From Zerene cesonia (lineage: Eukaryota; Arthropoda; Insecta; Lepidoptera; Pieridae), in contig NC_052121.1 of the NCBI RefSeq assembly GCF_012273895.1, forward strand, positions 10,705,475 to 10,769,474: a stretch of DNA of 64,000 nt, given 5' to 3'. The notes beneath the pieces were generated by a model that saw only the letters and a list, made by a program, of their open reading frames with translations, was not told the DNA's origin and ran no database searches. This document shows, in pieces, positions 1 to 12,942 of this stretch (positions are counted from its first letter, which is position 1; every line of letters begins with the position of its first letter). A program made the translations under genes and the position numbers.

Positions 1-340
1 ATGCTAGTTTGCTCATTCTCTCATTAAAAAATAAATAAATGAACTAGCTTCTTGTCGCTTCTTTGCTCGTGTAGTCAAAATAAAATACATGGGTATGACA
101 TCTCAAATGATCATGTTTCATCACGGTTAAAAGTACCCTTCATCACTTTATACCTTCAAAGTAGCCTCCTTACTGAGACAAAATTCTAATCATAATCGGT
201 AATTGATCCGATAGTTTTTGCGTGATGTAAACGTAGAATCAGACGGACAAAAAAATTAGTTACATTTTTGGTTCTGATTTCAATCTATTAACACCTCCTG
301 CTATTTATTTTTTTTATCTGTATAAATTTAAGTTCTGTAC
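1..340. other. A+T-rich unique DNA
   Basis: No gene, repeat or structured element was seen in this stretch. Confidence 0.5.
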
Positions 341-435
341 GTGTTATTACACGGCAAGGGAGCCGGTGGGTCACCTGATGGTAAGCGCTACCACAGACCA
401 TTAACATCTGCAGTGGCGTATGGCCTTAAACTGCT
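341..435 (-). repeat. Retroposon 3'-tail fragment
   Basis: Read on the minus strand this carries CGCTTACCATCAGGTGACC, then a G+C-rich box and TGCCGTGTAATAA. That matches the 3' end of retroposon family A (34404-34732), while the body differs or is missing. It is probably a 5'-truncated copy of family A or of a relative using the same tail. Confidence 0.55.
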
Positions 436-2048
436 TGTAATTGAGACAAGTTCATCAAACCGTGACCGCTAATAAGCATTTAACGATTAATTCAAAGAAA
501 TCAATTAAATTCACTTAGTTTGGTCACGTTTTAAACTCTATGCTTTAGAACTTTTATGGAACATTAATCTCTGGAAGTGGAATGGGAAAAGTTTCTCGGA
601 GACTCAATTAAAAGGCAAGTTAGAGGTTTCAATCCAGGGCTGTTGGACTTCCCTTAATTTGATTGAAATCATATAATTCGTGGAAACAATTATAATTTTT
701 CATCGTTCATCTTTGGGATCATAAATCATTCCTGCTTCCCTGCCTTTCCTATCCTGTTGGATCCTTTAATATCTCTTGTTTTGAGCAGTTAAAATATATC
801 CTATTAGTTATTGTTAACCAATAGCTTCGAGTAAATTGGCGAAACAATTAACAAAATGGAATCCCATTATTCCTGCATTACTTTCGAGCAGAGCTTGTTA
901 AAGTTATAGCGAGATAAATATTTATAGTTGAGGTTATTAGGAATACTACTCGTGAACCAGTCGTTTTGGGCCACGTTCGCGATACGACACCACAATGAGA
1001 GAGCTTGCGAATGAAATCCTATTTGTCTGGTGCTTATCTTTATAGATTCCAGTTTGCCCTGCAATATTCGGAGAAGAAGCATCCAAATAATACGTTTATA
1101 CAAATGCTTAAATTGAATCTTGGGATTCGATATTGATATTTGTTAAATATGATATTTTTACATTATATATAGTAATTCACATGTTAATATAATATATGCT
1201 CATAATTAAAGACTACGACATCGTTGCTTAAGCAACTCAATTTTCTAAATGTTTGCATAATATACCTTTACAAATTCAAAGTCTTCTGGTTAGAGAACAC
1301 TTAAACTTGTTTGTCTAAACAAGCTATCAATGCAATCGGTGATAAAAATGAATCAAAGCAGATTATAAAGCGCACACAAAAAACTGCATTTTGAATCTTT
1401 ATTTATATCTAAACATATAAATAAACACGCTATTCTATTTTTCATTTGTATCGTTTAATAAAATAGCCAGACATAAACAAGTAGTAGTAAACAAACAACT
1501 GCGCAATTTTTAAATTATGTTTATGATAAACACTAACAAAATCGTCAAGGATTTAAACACCTCGTAAATTGTATAAATCGACCTGTTTTCACATTTAAGT
1601 GGCCATCTCTAGTTTTATAAAATATAATATTTCATTAATGTTAAAATATAAAGATGATAAATTTCCCAACGTTTCCTGGTCGGAAAATAAGTTATGTGGT
1701 CGGAGGTGAAACGCTGGCGTAGTTTAAAATTTATTCTGGTTCTATAATAGTTATGTGAAAACAACGTTCCAACTAGATTCGGAGTTTTTATATCTACTTA
1801 CCTGTACTTGTTTTTACAATAAAGCACGCTTTAAGGCAGGTTACATTTATAATAGATTTGCGATCAGATAAAAAGTAATTGCCAAAAAATGCAAACAAAA
1901 CGTATTTAGTCTTAATCGAGTATATGACCTCAAATATTTTGCTCTGCAAAATATAAATTCATATTTCGGCGCATCACAGTTCAGAAAATTAAAATAATGA
2001 GATGTGGAGTACATCAGGTGTTGAGTGTACTTGTGCAGTTATATGACG
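436..2048. other. Unique A+T-rich DNA, no gene seen
   Basis: Only short chance open frames are present, stops are frequent in all frames, and no repeat family from elsewhere in the window recurs here. Confidence 0.45.
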
Positions 2049-2078
2049 TGTAGTGACATGTAGTGACATGTAGTGACC
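2049..2078 (+). repeat. 10-bp tandem repeat, 3 units
   Basis: The unit TGTAGTGACA occurs three times head to tail; the last unit has C in place of the final A. A diverged partial unit (GACG) precedes it. It is a very short tandem array, probably from replication slippage. Confidence 0.8.
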
Positions 2079-3340
2079 TGAAAATCAAGAGCTGGGCCAC
2101 GTGCGACTGACTTATATCACCGTAAATTTGAGATGCACGTACTACGTTGATTTTTCAGTTTAAGTTTGTCATCTAACAATGCTTTGTAGTACATATAATA
2201 TAGGAGGGAAAATTCATAATTTGAGGGTAGGTCAGTAATGAATTATCACGAATTGAAATACTAATAAAACCAGATATCCGGAATGATGTGTTACATAACA
2301 GTAATTTTATATCACTATGTGTGTATAATTGTTGTTTGAATATGCTTTGTATTCTAACTACTTGGTTAAAGGATATATATAAGAAGTATAAATTTCACAG
2401 AACTGTTAAAGAGTAAAATGATAACTTATTTATTGTTTATTAAAAAAGAACAGTGCTTTGATTATTACGATTTTCTAAGAGATGCGTCATTTCCGGTGCA
2501 AGCACTGTGTAGGCACTGTAGTCAGAAGTCATTTACACAATAATATTATGTTTACAAAACACGGATAGAATGGGTGTTATAAAAATAATTCTCTGGTTTT
2601 TTTCAACATCGTCACAGTTAATATAATAGTATAGGCATCGTCTTAAATAATTTCTCTCGAGTTTTTGACAAGGTATCGTAGTCTCGAAATAAAAATTATG
2701 TTGAGGAAACCGCTCACACGGGAATCTCGTACAATACATTTTGATTATTTTTATCTGAGGATGTTTTAATAAATGTGTGACATGTTTTGGGTGTTATGTA
2801 ATTAGTTAAAATTATCAATAAAATATTTTTAGAATATGAATAGTCATTATAGAAACGAGATCATTTTCATTGTTTACTGCTGATAACCTGTGTAAAAAAT
2901 CGTGCGAATCCGACTCGTGATATTGGTCACCCATTAAATATGTGACGCTGTCAACCGTTGTTTTACCCCGTTTTTTTATTATTTGTTTTTATATTTTCAA
3001 CAGTAATACGCAGCTGTCTTAACTATCATGCTTCATGAGATCCAGCCTGTTGACAGAGGGACGGAAGGATCCTTTGGGTAACAAAATCTTGATAACATAA
3101 TGATAAAAATTTCATCGTTTTATCTTGATGGTGAAGTTATCATCATCCTACAGTTTAAGAATTACGAATTATTAATTAATTAGTATCTTATATATTATGA
3201 ATGATCACTTCTAAGTGATAAGGCCGGCCAACAAATGGTACTCTTTCTTGTAAAGCCCATATTATTTTAAGTTTTCTTCTTTGTACAATCTTCTTAAAGA
3301 GTTAAATGCATAATAAATAATAATATGAATGTACTTTGTA
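2079..3340. other. Unique A+T-rich DNA, no gene seen
   Basis: No coding signal or known repeat was seen. Frequent stop codons and homopolymer runs suggest non-coding DNA. Confidence 0.45.
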
Positions 3341-3629
3341 TGTGGTAGTCGAGCACGCTTCCACACGAATTGGACCAACTCGCACCGGGGAAGTACCACA
3401 CCCCCACAGAAGACCGGCGTGAAGTAGCATACTGTTGTGTTTCGTTCGGTGAGTGCGGGAGCCGGAGGCCCATATCCTTTCCTTACTTTTCCCAGTCCTT
3501 TCCTTTATTCCTCTCGTCAATCTTTTCCAGTAGAGGTGTAATGTCTTACGCTTCTCCAAATGTTCATGGGCGGTGGTAGCGCTTACCACCAGACGACCTA
3601 CCAGCTCCATTGCCGACTATGATATACAT
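3341..3629 (+). mobile_element. Retroposon family A, near full length
   Basis: It starts TGTGGTAGTCGAGCACGCTT, runs through ACCGGGGAAGTACCACAC, a pyrimidine-rich centre and GTTCATGGGCGGTGGTAGCG, and ends CCAGCTCCATTGCCGACTATGATA. The same order of blocks recurs on the minus strand at 34404, 50487 and 53340. The poly(A) tails of those copies define this as the sense strand. There is no coding capacity and the length (about 290-340 bp) fits a SINE-like non-autonomous retroposon. No clear tRNA boxes were found, so the 5' origin is unknown. The open frames inside it are shadows. Confidence 0.85.
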
Positions 3630-6626
3630 ACAAAAATGTAATATAATAGTTGATATTGACCGTCACCCACTTGCTATCTCTCAACGCGTTGCTGACTGTC
3701 GTGGCGCGACTCACCTCGCCGCTCATTTAAACCCGTCAAAACATATACACCGCTGACACATCGCAACTGTTGGCACTTTTTATAATTTCACCTGATTTTT
3801 ATTTGTATCTTTTATTTTGAGAACTTTAGATTAGTTTATGTTCATAATCGCTAACGGATCCAAATTCTTTCAATATTAATGTTTGTTATTGGAATGCGTA
3901 ATATGAAATAATAAGATTGATTGTTATATGATTTGTACATTGTGGGATAATAAACAACTCTAATATAAATATTTTCAATGTAATCTTTGCTATGATTCAT
4001 GGTCCTACGTTTGGGTGTTTTCCTTGATATTTGTTTAAAGGTGTGCTATTACTAAATAAAGGGATTTTTACATTATTGAAATAATATTTTATAATTTTTT
4101 GGTGTGACAGTAAACGAAAACCCTAACCTAACCAACGTACTAACCAAATGCAATTTAAGAGGAAATCGTATGTACAGTGTACACCCGTGTAAACAATATA
4201 TCAACACTAAAGTGTACGAAATGACGTCTGTTGTCCGAGGATTGACAAATGAGGGCGAAGCGCGGGCGCCGCGGCCAGACGCAGAAAAATGTCATATCTC
4301 TTGACAAAAATAACATAAAGTAGCCGTGACTTTGCCATCTCGAGATTATTTATAGCGAGTATTACAAAATCGCTTATGAAATTATCGATTTCAATTCTTA
4401 TATAATTGCTGGAAGAGGCGCGTGATTGTGACGATACGTAGTTACTGCGCCGATACGTTGCGTCTATTTTGCGATGAAGGTTTTTTGGCGACAATAAGAA
4501 GTCTATGTGTTCTGTCATAGTTTAGTTAAAACTGATTTTGTAATACTTTGTGACAAGACATACGCGTAACATTATGTGAGCAGAAAAAATCTATTCAGAG
4601 TTCAAACATAAATCACACCTTTGCTTGTATTTATGTTTTTGTTTCAATTTAATGTTTTGTATGTCATCAAGATAATGAAGCTATCAATCGTTCAAAGATA
4701 GATGTGTAACGTCTTAAGGGGGTCATTGATCCCGGCCATATTTAACCTGTTATCGCCAACTTGCCCTTTCAACTGCGCATCCGCACGCCCAGCTCACAAT
4801 ACACGTATTGTAACTCTCATCTCAATACTATCATAACACCGTCCTTATAAATGTTAAATTCTAAGAACTGTTAATCTACATTTCAAAAGAGCTACTCAAA
4901 TAATAATTATTCACCAGTAGTCAAGTAAAGGAGTCATTAAAAATTGAGTTGCTAATCTTTGTAAACACATGTTTGTCGATTTTAGTTCCATTTCTAAACT
5001 TTTCATCAAACTGTTCCTTATTTAAACGGTGCAGATAATAACGGGCTTATAAACTTTTTTCCGCTTATTTTATAGTAAGGAAGTGAATTGTCTTATTTGC
5101 ACATTGGTACCTAGCTAGATGTTTGAATCACGTCTAATCGATCATTTTAATCAGTAAAGTCGATGTTCCAATCACCATTGTACAATCACCAGTTTACCAC
5201 TTCAATTTTTTATAATAATTTAAAGCCTTTTTTTAAGATAACCTCTTCATATTCCCCTTACTGACAGAAAAATATACATTATTATATAACAATCTATTGA
5301 TTTTCATGGATATTAACATACAGATAAAAGACAGACAGCCAATGTTTTGTTGTACCAATAAATCCTCACTGGAAATGCAATAGGGGATACAAAATTGCAT
5401 GTTTATTGTAACGAAAGCGGAAGCAGAGGGCGAGTATCATTCATTGGCTATCCGAAACCCTTTCACATTAGTCTATCAAACGGTTAACGTCACCGAATGA
5501 AGATTACAGAAGCTATTCACAGTGTCACACTTATCCCTTATTTGTATGCGACGAGCAGGCCCAGATTTCGCTTCGTTTCTTAAACGATAAAAGGTTATAC
5601 CAACGTTTAAACACGTATCGTCCCTTCGCCTTTTATTTATCTAACAAGCATTTCATCTGCGAATCCTCCAATCAAGGTGGAATGGAATTTTATATGTTTT
5701 ATATTGGAAATTTATTTTTTGTTTTGAATATAATCGTCAGGTATAAATTTAGGATAATCGTTAATATTTTTGAATGACATAAAAACATATTATGCAACTT
5801 CAATAGTTCATTAATATTGCATTTTATTTGAAGTTTAAAGTATATAGGAAGTGCTCTGAAACTTGGAACTCTACTCGCTGAGTTGCACCACTGTACAGCA
5901 CAATATGAATTATTTCTATCGTAATTTTTTAGCAGCTGGTGGTCTACAAATGTATGCTTTAATATAAACCATGTTCTCCACACTTGGGAAATTTTAATGA
6001 ACTTTCTCTCGTCCATATATCATAACCTGAACATAAACCTACACCTAACAAAATTTATACCCTACTTGTGAAAATATACAATTGTCTTCACAATAGACTC
6101 TTAGATTTTCCTAGGATTAATATAGAAACGTTCATTCAGTAACTAAAATAAACTTCATTAGAACAAAAGATTCATTCAAATGATATGCAGATAAAATATC
6201 GATGCATTTTCTATCGGCGCATTGACATTCAAGCTACAACAGCGGCTAGAAAAAGCGCCAATAATACGCTCGCTAAATATTTATAGGAGCATTTGAATTA
6301 ATGAATTCCAGCGGTTATTGCTTGTTTTGTATAATTCTTACTGTGTAGGAAGTGCGTCAAGCTCGCGTGAGATGACCGCATGCATAATGTATCGCACTTG
6401 TAACGCATTACACCATTTATTATTATTTAATGTTATACTTGACAAGATCTGCTATAAACACCATCTTTGTGATGTCTAATGAAGCGTTTATTCATGCTTG
6501 GCGCGCTCTCAGTTGAATCTTTCATTATTAAGTATCCTGTATTGCTAATGCAAGAAAATGGAACTATATAATGAACAGTTTCAAAAATTTTACTCCTCTA
6601 AGCCCTATGCTTATGTATTATTTTAT
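3630..6626. other. Mostly unique DNA, one splice-donor island
   Basis: Nothing convincing was found. Near 3709-3727 on the minus strand a four-codon ATG frame (Met-Ser-Gly-Glu) runs straight into GTGAGT, a possible short first coding exon but far too short to claim. At 4119-4135 two CCTAA units resemble the insect telomere repeat but do not form an array. A G+C-rich patch lies at about 4250-4290. Confidence 0.35.
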
Positions 6627-6790
6627 GTTGACTTCAAAAAAGGAGGAAGTTATCAAATCGACTGTTTGTGTCGTTTTTGTGTTAGTTACCTCATAACTTT
6701 TTACTGGGTGAATTGATTTTTAAGATTTTTTTTTTATTTAGAAACTGGTGCCTTCCTTGTGGTCTCGTTTTAGTTTGGTCTAGTTCTGAC
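6627..6790 (+). repeat. Interspersed repeat family D
   Basis: It begins GTTGACTTCAAAAAAGGAGG, then TTATCAAATCGACTGT and TTAGTTACCTCATAACTTTT. The same opening motif (ACTTCCAAAAAAGGAG followed by TCAATTCGACTGT) is at 9299-9350 and, more diverged, at 14452-14650. I recognise this string as a common insect interspersed repeat, perhaps the 3' untranslated end of an RTE-type LINE, but the assignment is from memory. Confidence 0.5.
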
Positions 6791-7480
6791 AATTTAAAAG
6801 AGGGTAACTACTCTATAGTTAGGGTAGTACTAGGGTAAATTAATCTATAGTTGTTTGTTCAACTTTCTAAGTAGATATTCATGTCCCAAATACGACAATT
6901 CCCCGTGTTTTACAATCGTTGTACTAAAAGCATTACGTACTGTTTCACAAATCAGCACAACGTAAACATGACTCATAAAACTGCAATCTAGATTTGTAAA
7001 TTGAAGTGTATATTAATCTAGGAAGTAATACTTAGCTCATGAAATCACTTCTCTAGCCACCTACGTCGTACTCAGTATTTATATCCAGGCTAATACAGTT
7101 TCGTGTCCTACATCCGCCACTAAATGCAGATATGAGACCTGGCTTGAACTCCGAAATAGCTATCGATCAGTTTATACAACACGTGTACAGTTTTTATCAT
7201 TAAGTAACCGACATAAAAGCGAAAAGGCACTAAACAAGAATCAATATATTTGAGGAGTCATAGAGTTAGAGACTTGCTTGGTCTATATAATAATATAATT
7301 AATGATGTTACTCTTATGTGAGTTAACTTTTGTCTGGAATATGAAGAAGTTCAGCTAACACAGAGCGAAGAATACATACCTACGTACATACATAATAGTA
7401 CCGTATGTCTTATTTATAAATGAGTGACATACGAAACGCTTTTGTTATTAACAATTTACTTATGAAAATTTTACATATAT
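6791..7480. other. Unique DNA, no gene seen
   Basis: No repeat, coding or RNA signal was recognised. Confidence 0.45.
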
Positions 7481-7750
7481 TTAGTGGCTCAGTGGTGAGG
7501 ACCTCGGACTTCAAAATCGTTAAGTGGGGGTTCGAGACCAGGCGAGTGTGCATGAAATAAATTGATTTTTCAATTTATCGAAACTGTGAAGGAAAACATC
7601 GTGAGAAAATTGGCATGTCCGAGAATTAAAAAGTTCGACGACACGTGACATCTGTCAACCCGCACCTGGCCAACGTGGTGGATTATGGCATGAACCCTTA
7701 TATGAGGCCTGTGTCCCACCAGTGATAACATATATGGGCTGATGATGATT
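7481..7750 (+). mobile_element. tRNA-headed SINE, family B, full length
   Basis: This is the longest family B copy. The head contains TGGCTCAGTGG (7485-7495) and GGTTCGAGACC (about 7529-7539), which fit the A and B boxes of RNA polymerase III promoters with tRNA-like spacing. The body contains AACATCGTGAG, GGCATGTCC, GTTCGACG, CAACCCGCAC, GTGGTGGATTATGGC and TGTGTCCCACCAGTG. The tail is TGATGATGAT rather than poly(A). Copies lie at 26587, 28221 and 59091 (minus). The organisation is that of lepidopteran tRNA-derived SINEs; I do not assign a published name. Confidence 0.85.
7485..7539 (+). promoter_or_regulatory. RNA polymerase III A and B boxes in SINE
   Basis: TGGCTCAGTGG matches the tRNA A-box consensus and GTTCGAGAC the B box. 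They are about 35 bases apart, as in tRNA genes. Together they would form the internal promoter of the family B SINE. Whether this copy is transcribed cannot be judged from sequence. Confidence 0.7.
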
Positions 7751-9298
7751 ACTTACCTACCAACACTAATATTACAAAGAGAATACTTTTGTAGTTTTGT
7801 GTTTATGTATTTTTATAACGTTTTCACGAAAAAGCTCCTGGGGCGATATCAAATATCATTTCAACATTAGAAAGCAGCAACTTCACTAAGTGACATGGGC
7901 AAACGGCCGTGACATTAAATCAATTACAATTTAAAATAGGCCCAGTACAAAAATAACATTTCAAAAATAAATTTATAGCAAGCTAAGCGACTACTAAACG
8001 ATCCAAGAATAGACTCGATTTACAAAGTCATAAACTCAATTTAGTTTATTTTTACGTAAGTATCGGACATATTTTCGAGAGGCTTCCATCCTGCTCCATA
8101 AATACATTTTACATAAAACTTCCCTAATAAAATATCGATAATATATTTATCCTTTTCAATACACTTTCAAACGAAGTAAGTATCCGTTTTCGTGAAATTA
8201 AATTGCGTTAAGGAAATTCGTTTTACAAATTGTTTGATGATCGCACTTTATTTGATGATGATAACTTCTGAATTTGCGTCTAAGTATCGTTTTATTTTCG
8301 TATATCATTAAACATCAAATTAATTCTTGTTGTGGACGTTATGAGTTACAAATCAACAATAGCATATGGATGATAAATGCCCAAAGAAAATGTTTGCCTC
8401 TCATTCGGCTCCAACATAGATGGATTAAAATAAAATATTGCCAGCAATTGTCATATTGGAATCATTTAGGATTGAGAAATAGTATTTACTAATAAGTCTA
8501 GTTATATTAGAATTTATTCGCTACGTAAGTGTAACAATATAGAAACAAAATTATTCTTTGGTATTTTATACTTTAGCATTATTTTAAAAGCTTTGTTTCT
8601 TAGCATTACATTACACAGTTGTGTTTCGAAACCAGCTGTAGTGCCACGAGAAATCGTGAAATGTATTGCGAATACCAACTGCTTACGCCTGGACATAACG
8701 CAGTGTTATGTTCCCCAGACCCGCCCGAGATTAGTCCTGAATTATAGATCAGATCTCGCTCAGAAGGTGCTATAAGTACTCGTCTATCGGAGACTTAAGG
8801 CTTTACTCCCACATTGTCAATCACATCGAATGAAACATGATATTACAAATAATTAGCTTATTTCTAAATGTGTTTTGATTAATTCTCTCTTAGCATTGGT
8901 AAAAATTAACGCTCTAATATCTTAAAAGGGGCAATCAGAAACAGCAACATTTTACGCGCGTCTTTAAATTTGTCCATACATAACTTAATATATACTATTT
9001 CGAAAACTTTCCAATGCCAGTTGAATGATTTACTATGACAACAAATTATTTATTGCTTTCTTTACTTTCTCGATATATAATGCTGTCATGCAAAAAAAAT
9101 GGAAACAAATCTCTATAAAATTCTTATTTCTCTCGTATAGCAAGGGCCTAACGACGTTCTTATGGTCTGGTCGCTGTATAGTATTTTTATTACGTACCTG
9201 TTTTGTAATTTACGATTTTATACTCACCGATATTAAAGTACATAGACATATTTCTATAATAATCAAGTAAGCGACAATTTCTTTGATATGTTTATTAT
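7751..9298. other. Unique DNA, no gene seen
   Basis: The stretch holds several short overlapping open frames near 8590-8775 on both strands, without splice or start context that would favour one. No repeat was recognised. Confidence 0.4.
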
Positions 9299-9350
9299 TT
9301 TCAACCGACTTCCAAAAAAGGAGATAATCAATTCGACTGTTTTGTTTTGT
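9299..9350 (+). repeat. Family D fragment
   Basis: TTCAACCGACTTCCAAAAAA followed by GGAGATAATCAATTCGACTG is the opening block of family D. The downstream part is not recognisable. Confidence 0.5.
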
Positions 9351-12084
9351 TTATTAACTCTTTTGTTTTTCATTAAAATTACATAACCACAAAAAGTATA
9401 AATAACAAACTAATACTCTATATATTTCTTATTTTATTAAACATATTTTATTAACATATAGATGCATACCTATAAGGAATGTAGGCAGCCTAGAAAGTCC
9501 CAAGCTTTACGAACTTTAATATCTTGTACGATGTGAATTTATCTGAGCTAAAATTGACGTTTAATCTAGGTTTTACTGAAGCATTTCAGTCAGTGCCTAT
9601 TGATATAATTCTGTACTGAAAGCTTGGAAAGCCCCGATTCTTATACAGTTTCTTCATTTTTTTATTTACGCGATGACAAATTGGTTAGTTACGACAATTA
9701 TATTTTAAGAAAGGTACAACAATGTAAATCATCATAAAAACCTTCACTACCCTCATTACTCATTCAAAGCTAACATTAAAAATTAAGATTTATTTATCTT
9801 CAGTTAAATTTAATAGTTCATGGAAATTCTAAATAGTTTCAATCAAATAATAAGCTTGATGAACGTACGTTTTGTTCCACTCAGAATTTGTTAAAAACTT
9901 GAATGAAGAAACACTAATCGATTCAAATATTTATAACAATCCCAACCCACTATGGGTTATTAAAAAAAACTGTTCAATATAATATTGCAAACACTATGTC
10001 ACAGTGAAGTACCCATCCAATTGCGTAGCCCCAGTCTCCAAATCCCCAGATACTCAGGGTTCCGTTACTCCTTGCAGTTACCATATCATCAGCAGCGACC
10101 GTGGAGAGCAGCCGGCGTGCACTAACGGGACCCGCTCTGTCACAAGACAATTACGCTGTGTGTACCTGTACAATGCAGTTACGAGTAACATGACATTCCT
10201 TTTGTTGATTACACCACGTCCAACGCATGTAAATTTACTTGTATAGTCAATTTTGTATGGTCACACATTCCCTTAATGACAAATGGAAGCAATGTTTCAA
10301 AAGCTATATACAAGGTACTCTCACTAAGTGATAATTGATGTTAAAAGTAGTAGATATAGAGGTCCTAGGTAACATGAACTCGAAACAGAAGTTCAAGACG
10401 GCAAAAACGATTATCATAGAAGCAAACTACTTCAGATAACAGTATTAGCTCAGATAGGAAAGGAACAGCTTTCGTTCGAGCATGGATTCAAAGATTATCC
10501 ATACCCGGACTCTAGTGTCAACGAAATTGCATAAGGCATGCATATCTGAGTAGCCAAACATGCAGCTCGGTGCATGTAACAGCGAGCCGTGGTCAGCGCC
10601 ATTGGGCGCGCTCAAGCGAACACTTCCACACAAACAGGCGACAAAAACAATACCCAAGTTACGCTTTAATACTCCACGTTGAATATTCAAGTCCTGTAAA
10701 CGGGAAGATTTAAACTGCTGCACGTATTTATTGGCTCGAATACTTGGTCAGCAGTTGTTTTGTTTTTAGAAAAAAAAATATACAATTATAAACTAAATCT
10801 CAGGGAAGGAACAATCTTGCAGCCTACAATATAATAAATTTATTCACTATAATTTGATAAATACTTTATGACTTTATGTTATTTTTTCTTAACGGAAGTG
10901 CATCGTAATAATTTTTAATGAAAGTTTGCTTGATAAAAAAGGAATAAATGAGTCTGTGAACTTTGACTTGAATGAGTTAAAATCTTGCAAAATTTTCTCC
11001 TCCGTATATTAAAATATCACGCTAATTTACTTGAACAATAAAATGGAAAACGGCATTTACAAATATTTGTCTTGCAACATTGCCCATCCTCAGATATTCT
11101 CCAATTATTCACATATATTCTTTGAACCTATAATAATATTTTGATACCTGCAACCAAATGACGTCCAGCGAAGCAGATGTGCTTTATATTACCATAAATA
11201 AATGATAATTAATGATACATGCTAATCTTCTGAGAGACCGCCACTTCCTGCCAGTTACGCGGCGAGACTGACAATTCAAAATAAGATCAATTAAACACAC
11301 AGATGATTTATACAAAAACAATATTTTAAGAAAAAGGTAAAAAACATATCGCCTATAGCAATAGGACATGTATCTCTCTACAATGCTAACTTGAGCTAGT
11401 CAATCGGAAACAAATAAGGACGAGTCATCAATAAATAAGTGAGAATAGTTGGGTCGAATATCGAAGAGATAATGTCTCACCAGACACAGTCAGAAATAAC
11501 ATCTAGTGACGCTTTTATTTCGTTGATAAATGAACAAGTTACTTCAAGTGACATTTGTTTAAAATACATTTTGTTTAAACACGGAACCAAATAAACGCAT
11601 TAAAACCAATGAAGTATCGACATAAAATATCTTAAAAATCATAAAATTGGGTAAGTAGACATAATTAAAAGTTCAAATGACGAAATGAACAGGCCGGGGT
11701 TTTTGGGATTGTTTTTGTTAATGTTAAAATATTTTATATAATGACGTTGTTATTGCATTGAATTCCGTTCAAGTCGTAAATAAATAGTCACGCTTTTAAA
11801 AGGGCAACTCAGAACATATTGGGCAATCTTTGTCTGTAAAAACCGCTTGCTTTTCGAATCACATTGTTGCTAGATGTGACGATAAGGGTTTAAAGCTCCG
11901 CGTTATATCACCATTACTAGATGAAGGACATTACTTTAACCAGCTTTTACGTCTGTACAAATGGTAGTATGCTGAAGAGTTTTTTTTGTTTGAACTTGCA
12001 AATCTCCGGAGCTAGCGGTCGGATTATAAAAATTCTTTCAGTTTTAGATAGTCTATTTATAAAGTAAAGTTATAAGGGTATATC
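9351..12084. other. Mostly unique DNA with a balanced-composition island
   Basis: Around 10000-10720 composition is less A+T-rich and several frames stay open. On the minus strand about 10250-9990 there is a 50-codon open run (containing residues STVAADDMV and GFGDWGYAIGW). At 10690-10445 another follows a CAG acceptor. Neither has a supported start or matched donor and I do not recognise the peptides. This could be old repeat sequence or decayed coding sequence. The rest is unremarkable. Confidence 0.3.
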
Positions 12085-12281
12085 ATCACTGGCTCTTCGC
12101 CTGCTATATCCTTCCTCGGGTCTCAAACTTTCCAATCATTCATTCTTTGTTCCAAATTTCATCTAAATCGGATCAGTGGCTTAGGGTTTAAGAAAGGACT
12201 AGCAGACAGAGCCTTCCGCATTTATAATCATAGAATATAGTAAGGCTGTACCAAGTGGATGAAACCACGGGGCATAACTAG
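12085..12281. mobile_element. Helitron-like composite, two opposed halves
   Basis: The left part (about 12085-12230) reads like the minus-strand body of the Helitron-like group (GGCTCTTCGCCTG, then AAATCGGATCAGTGG and CCGCATTTATAAT). The right end (to 12281) instead carries a plus-strand terminus, GGATGAAACCACGGGGC followed by CTAG before T. It looks like one element interrupted or joined by an inverted partner. Confidence 0.5.
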
Positions 12282-12520
12282 TAGTTAATAAAAGAAACCT
12301 TTTAACACAATACCTCTATAACCATATACTGTATATTGTTTTTTTAAACAAGCATGAGAAATAATACAGAGTATTACCTTAATAATTAAGGAAAGTGAAT
12401 CCAGCATGATTTAGGTATTATCTTAAACTAATGAATATTAAGCGTCACGGCGTAAGACTCACAAGGACGTGTCATAAACTTACAGGCGATAATTCAATAA
12501 CCAAGCCATTATACATTTAG

Positions 12521-12699
12521 CTAGCTGTTGCCCGCAGCTTCCCCCGCGTGGGAAATGTTCATGGTAGAAACTTTCATCCCCTGTTTTTTATAACCCTTGG
12601 GGAGTTGAATTTATAAAAATAGCGAAAATTCTTAGTCGAAGCCTATTTTCAACCTGATCGGTTCAGTAGTTTGGACTGTACATTGATGGATCGGTAAGT
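12521..12699 (-). mobile_element. Helitron-like non-autonomous element
   Basis: On the minus strand it ends in a G+C-rich box (CCCGCGGGGG-type) and CTAG. The body contains the shared block that reads GATCGGTTCAGTAGTTTGGA on the plus strand. The 5' terminus is not clear. The subfamily resembles 21683-21890. Confidence 0.6.
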
Positions 12700-12768
12700 C
12701 ACTTTTTCATTTTATTTATTTAAACCGTACGTTTGTACCATAGATACATAATTTCAATACAATCTCCC

Positions 12769-12942
12769 TCTACATATGTATAAAATTCACCTGTCACAAT
12801 ATGTTTTTTCCTCCGAAACGATTTGGACCAATTCTTATGAAGTTTTGTGTACATGTCGGCTAAATCTGACAATCGTTCAACATTTCTTTTTCATATCCCT
12901 AAATGATAAGAATAAGGCAGAACAGCGAACACCGGGTCAGCG
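12769..12942 (+). mobile_element. Helitron-like element, terminus decayed
   Basis: TATAAAATTCACCTGTCAC, CTCCGAAACGATTTGGACC, GGCAGAACAGCGAAC and CCGGGTCAG match the copy at 33127-33310 block for block. The terminal CTAG of that copy is replaced here by CGTG. Confidence 0.65.

Noticed and set aside
4119..4135. Telomere-like CCTAACCTAACC
   Set aside because: Only two units of the insect CCTAA repeat; too short for a telomeric array or interstitial telomere.
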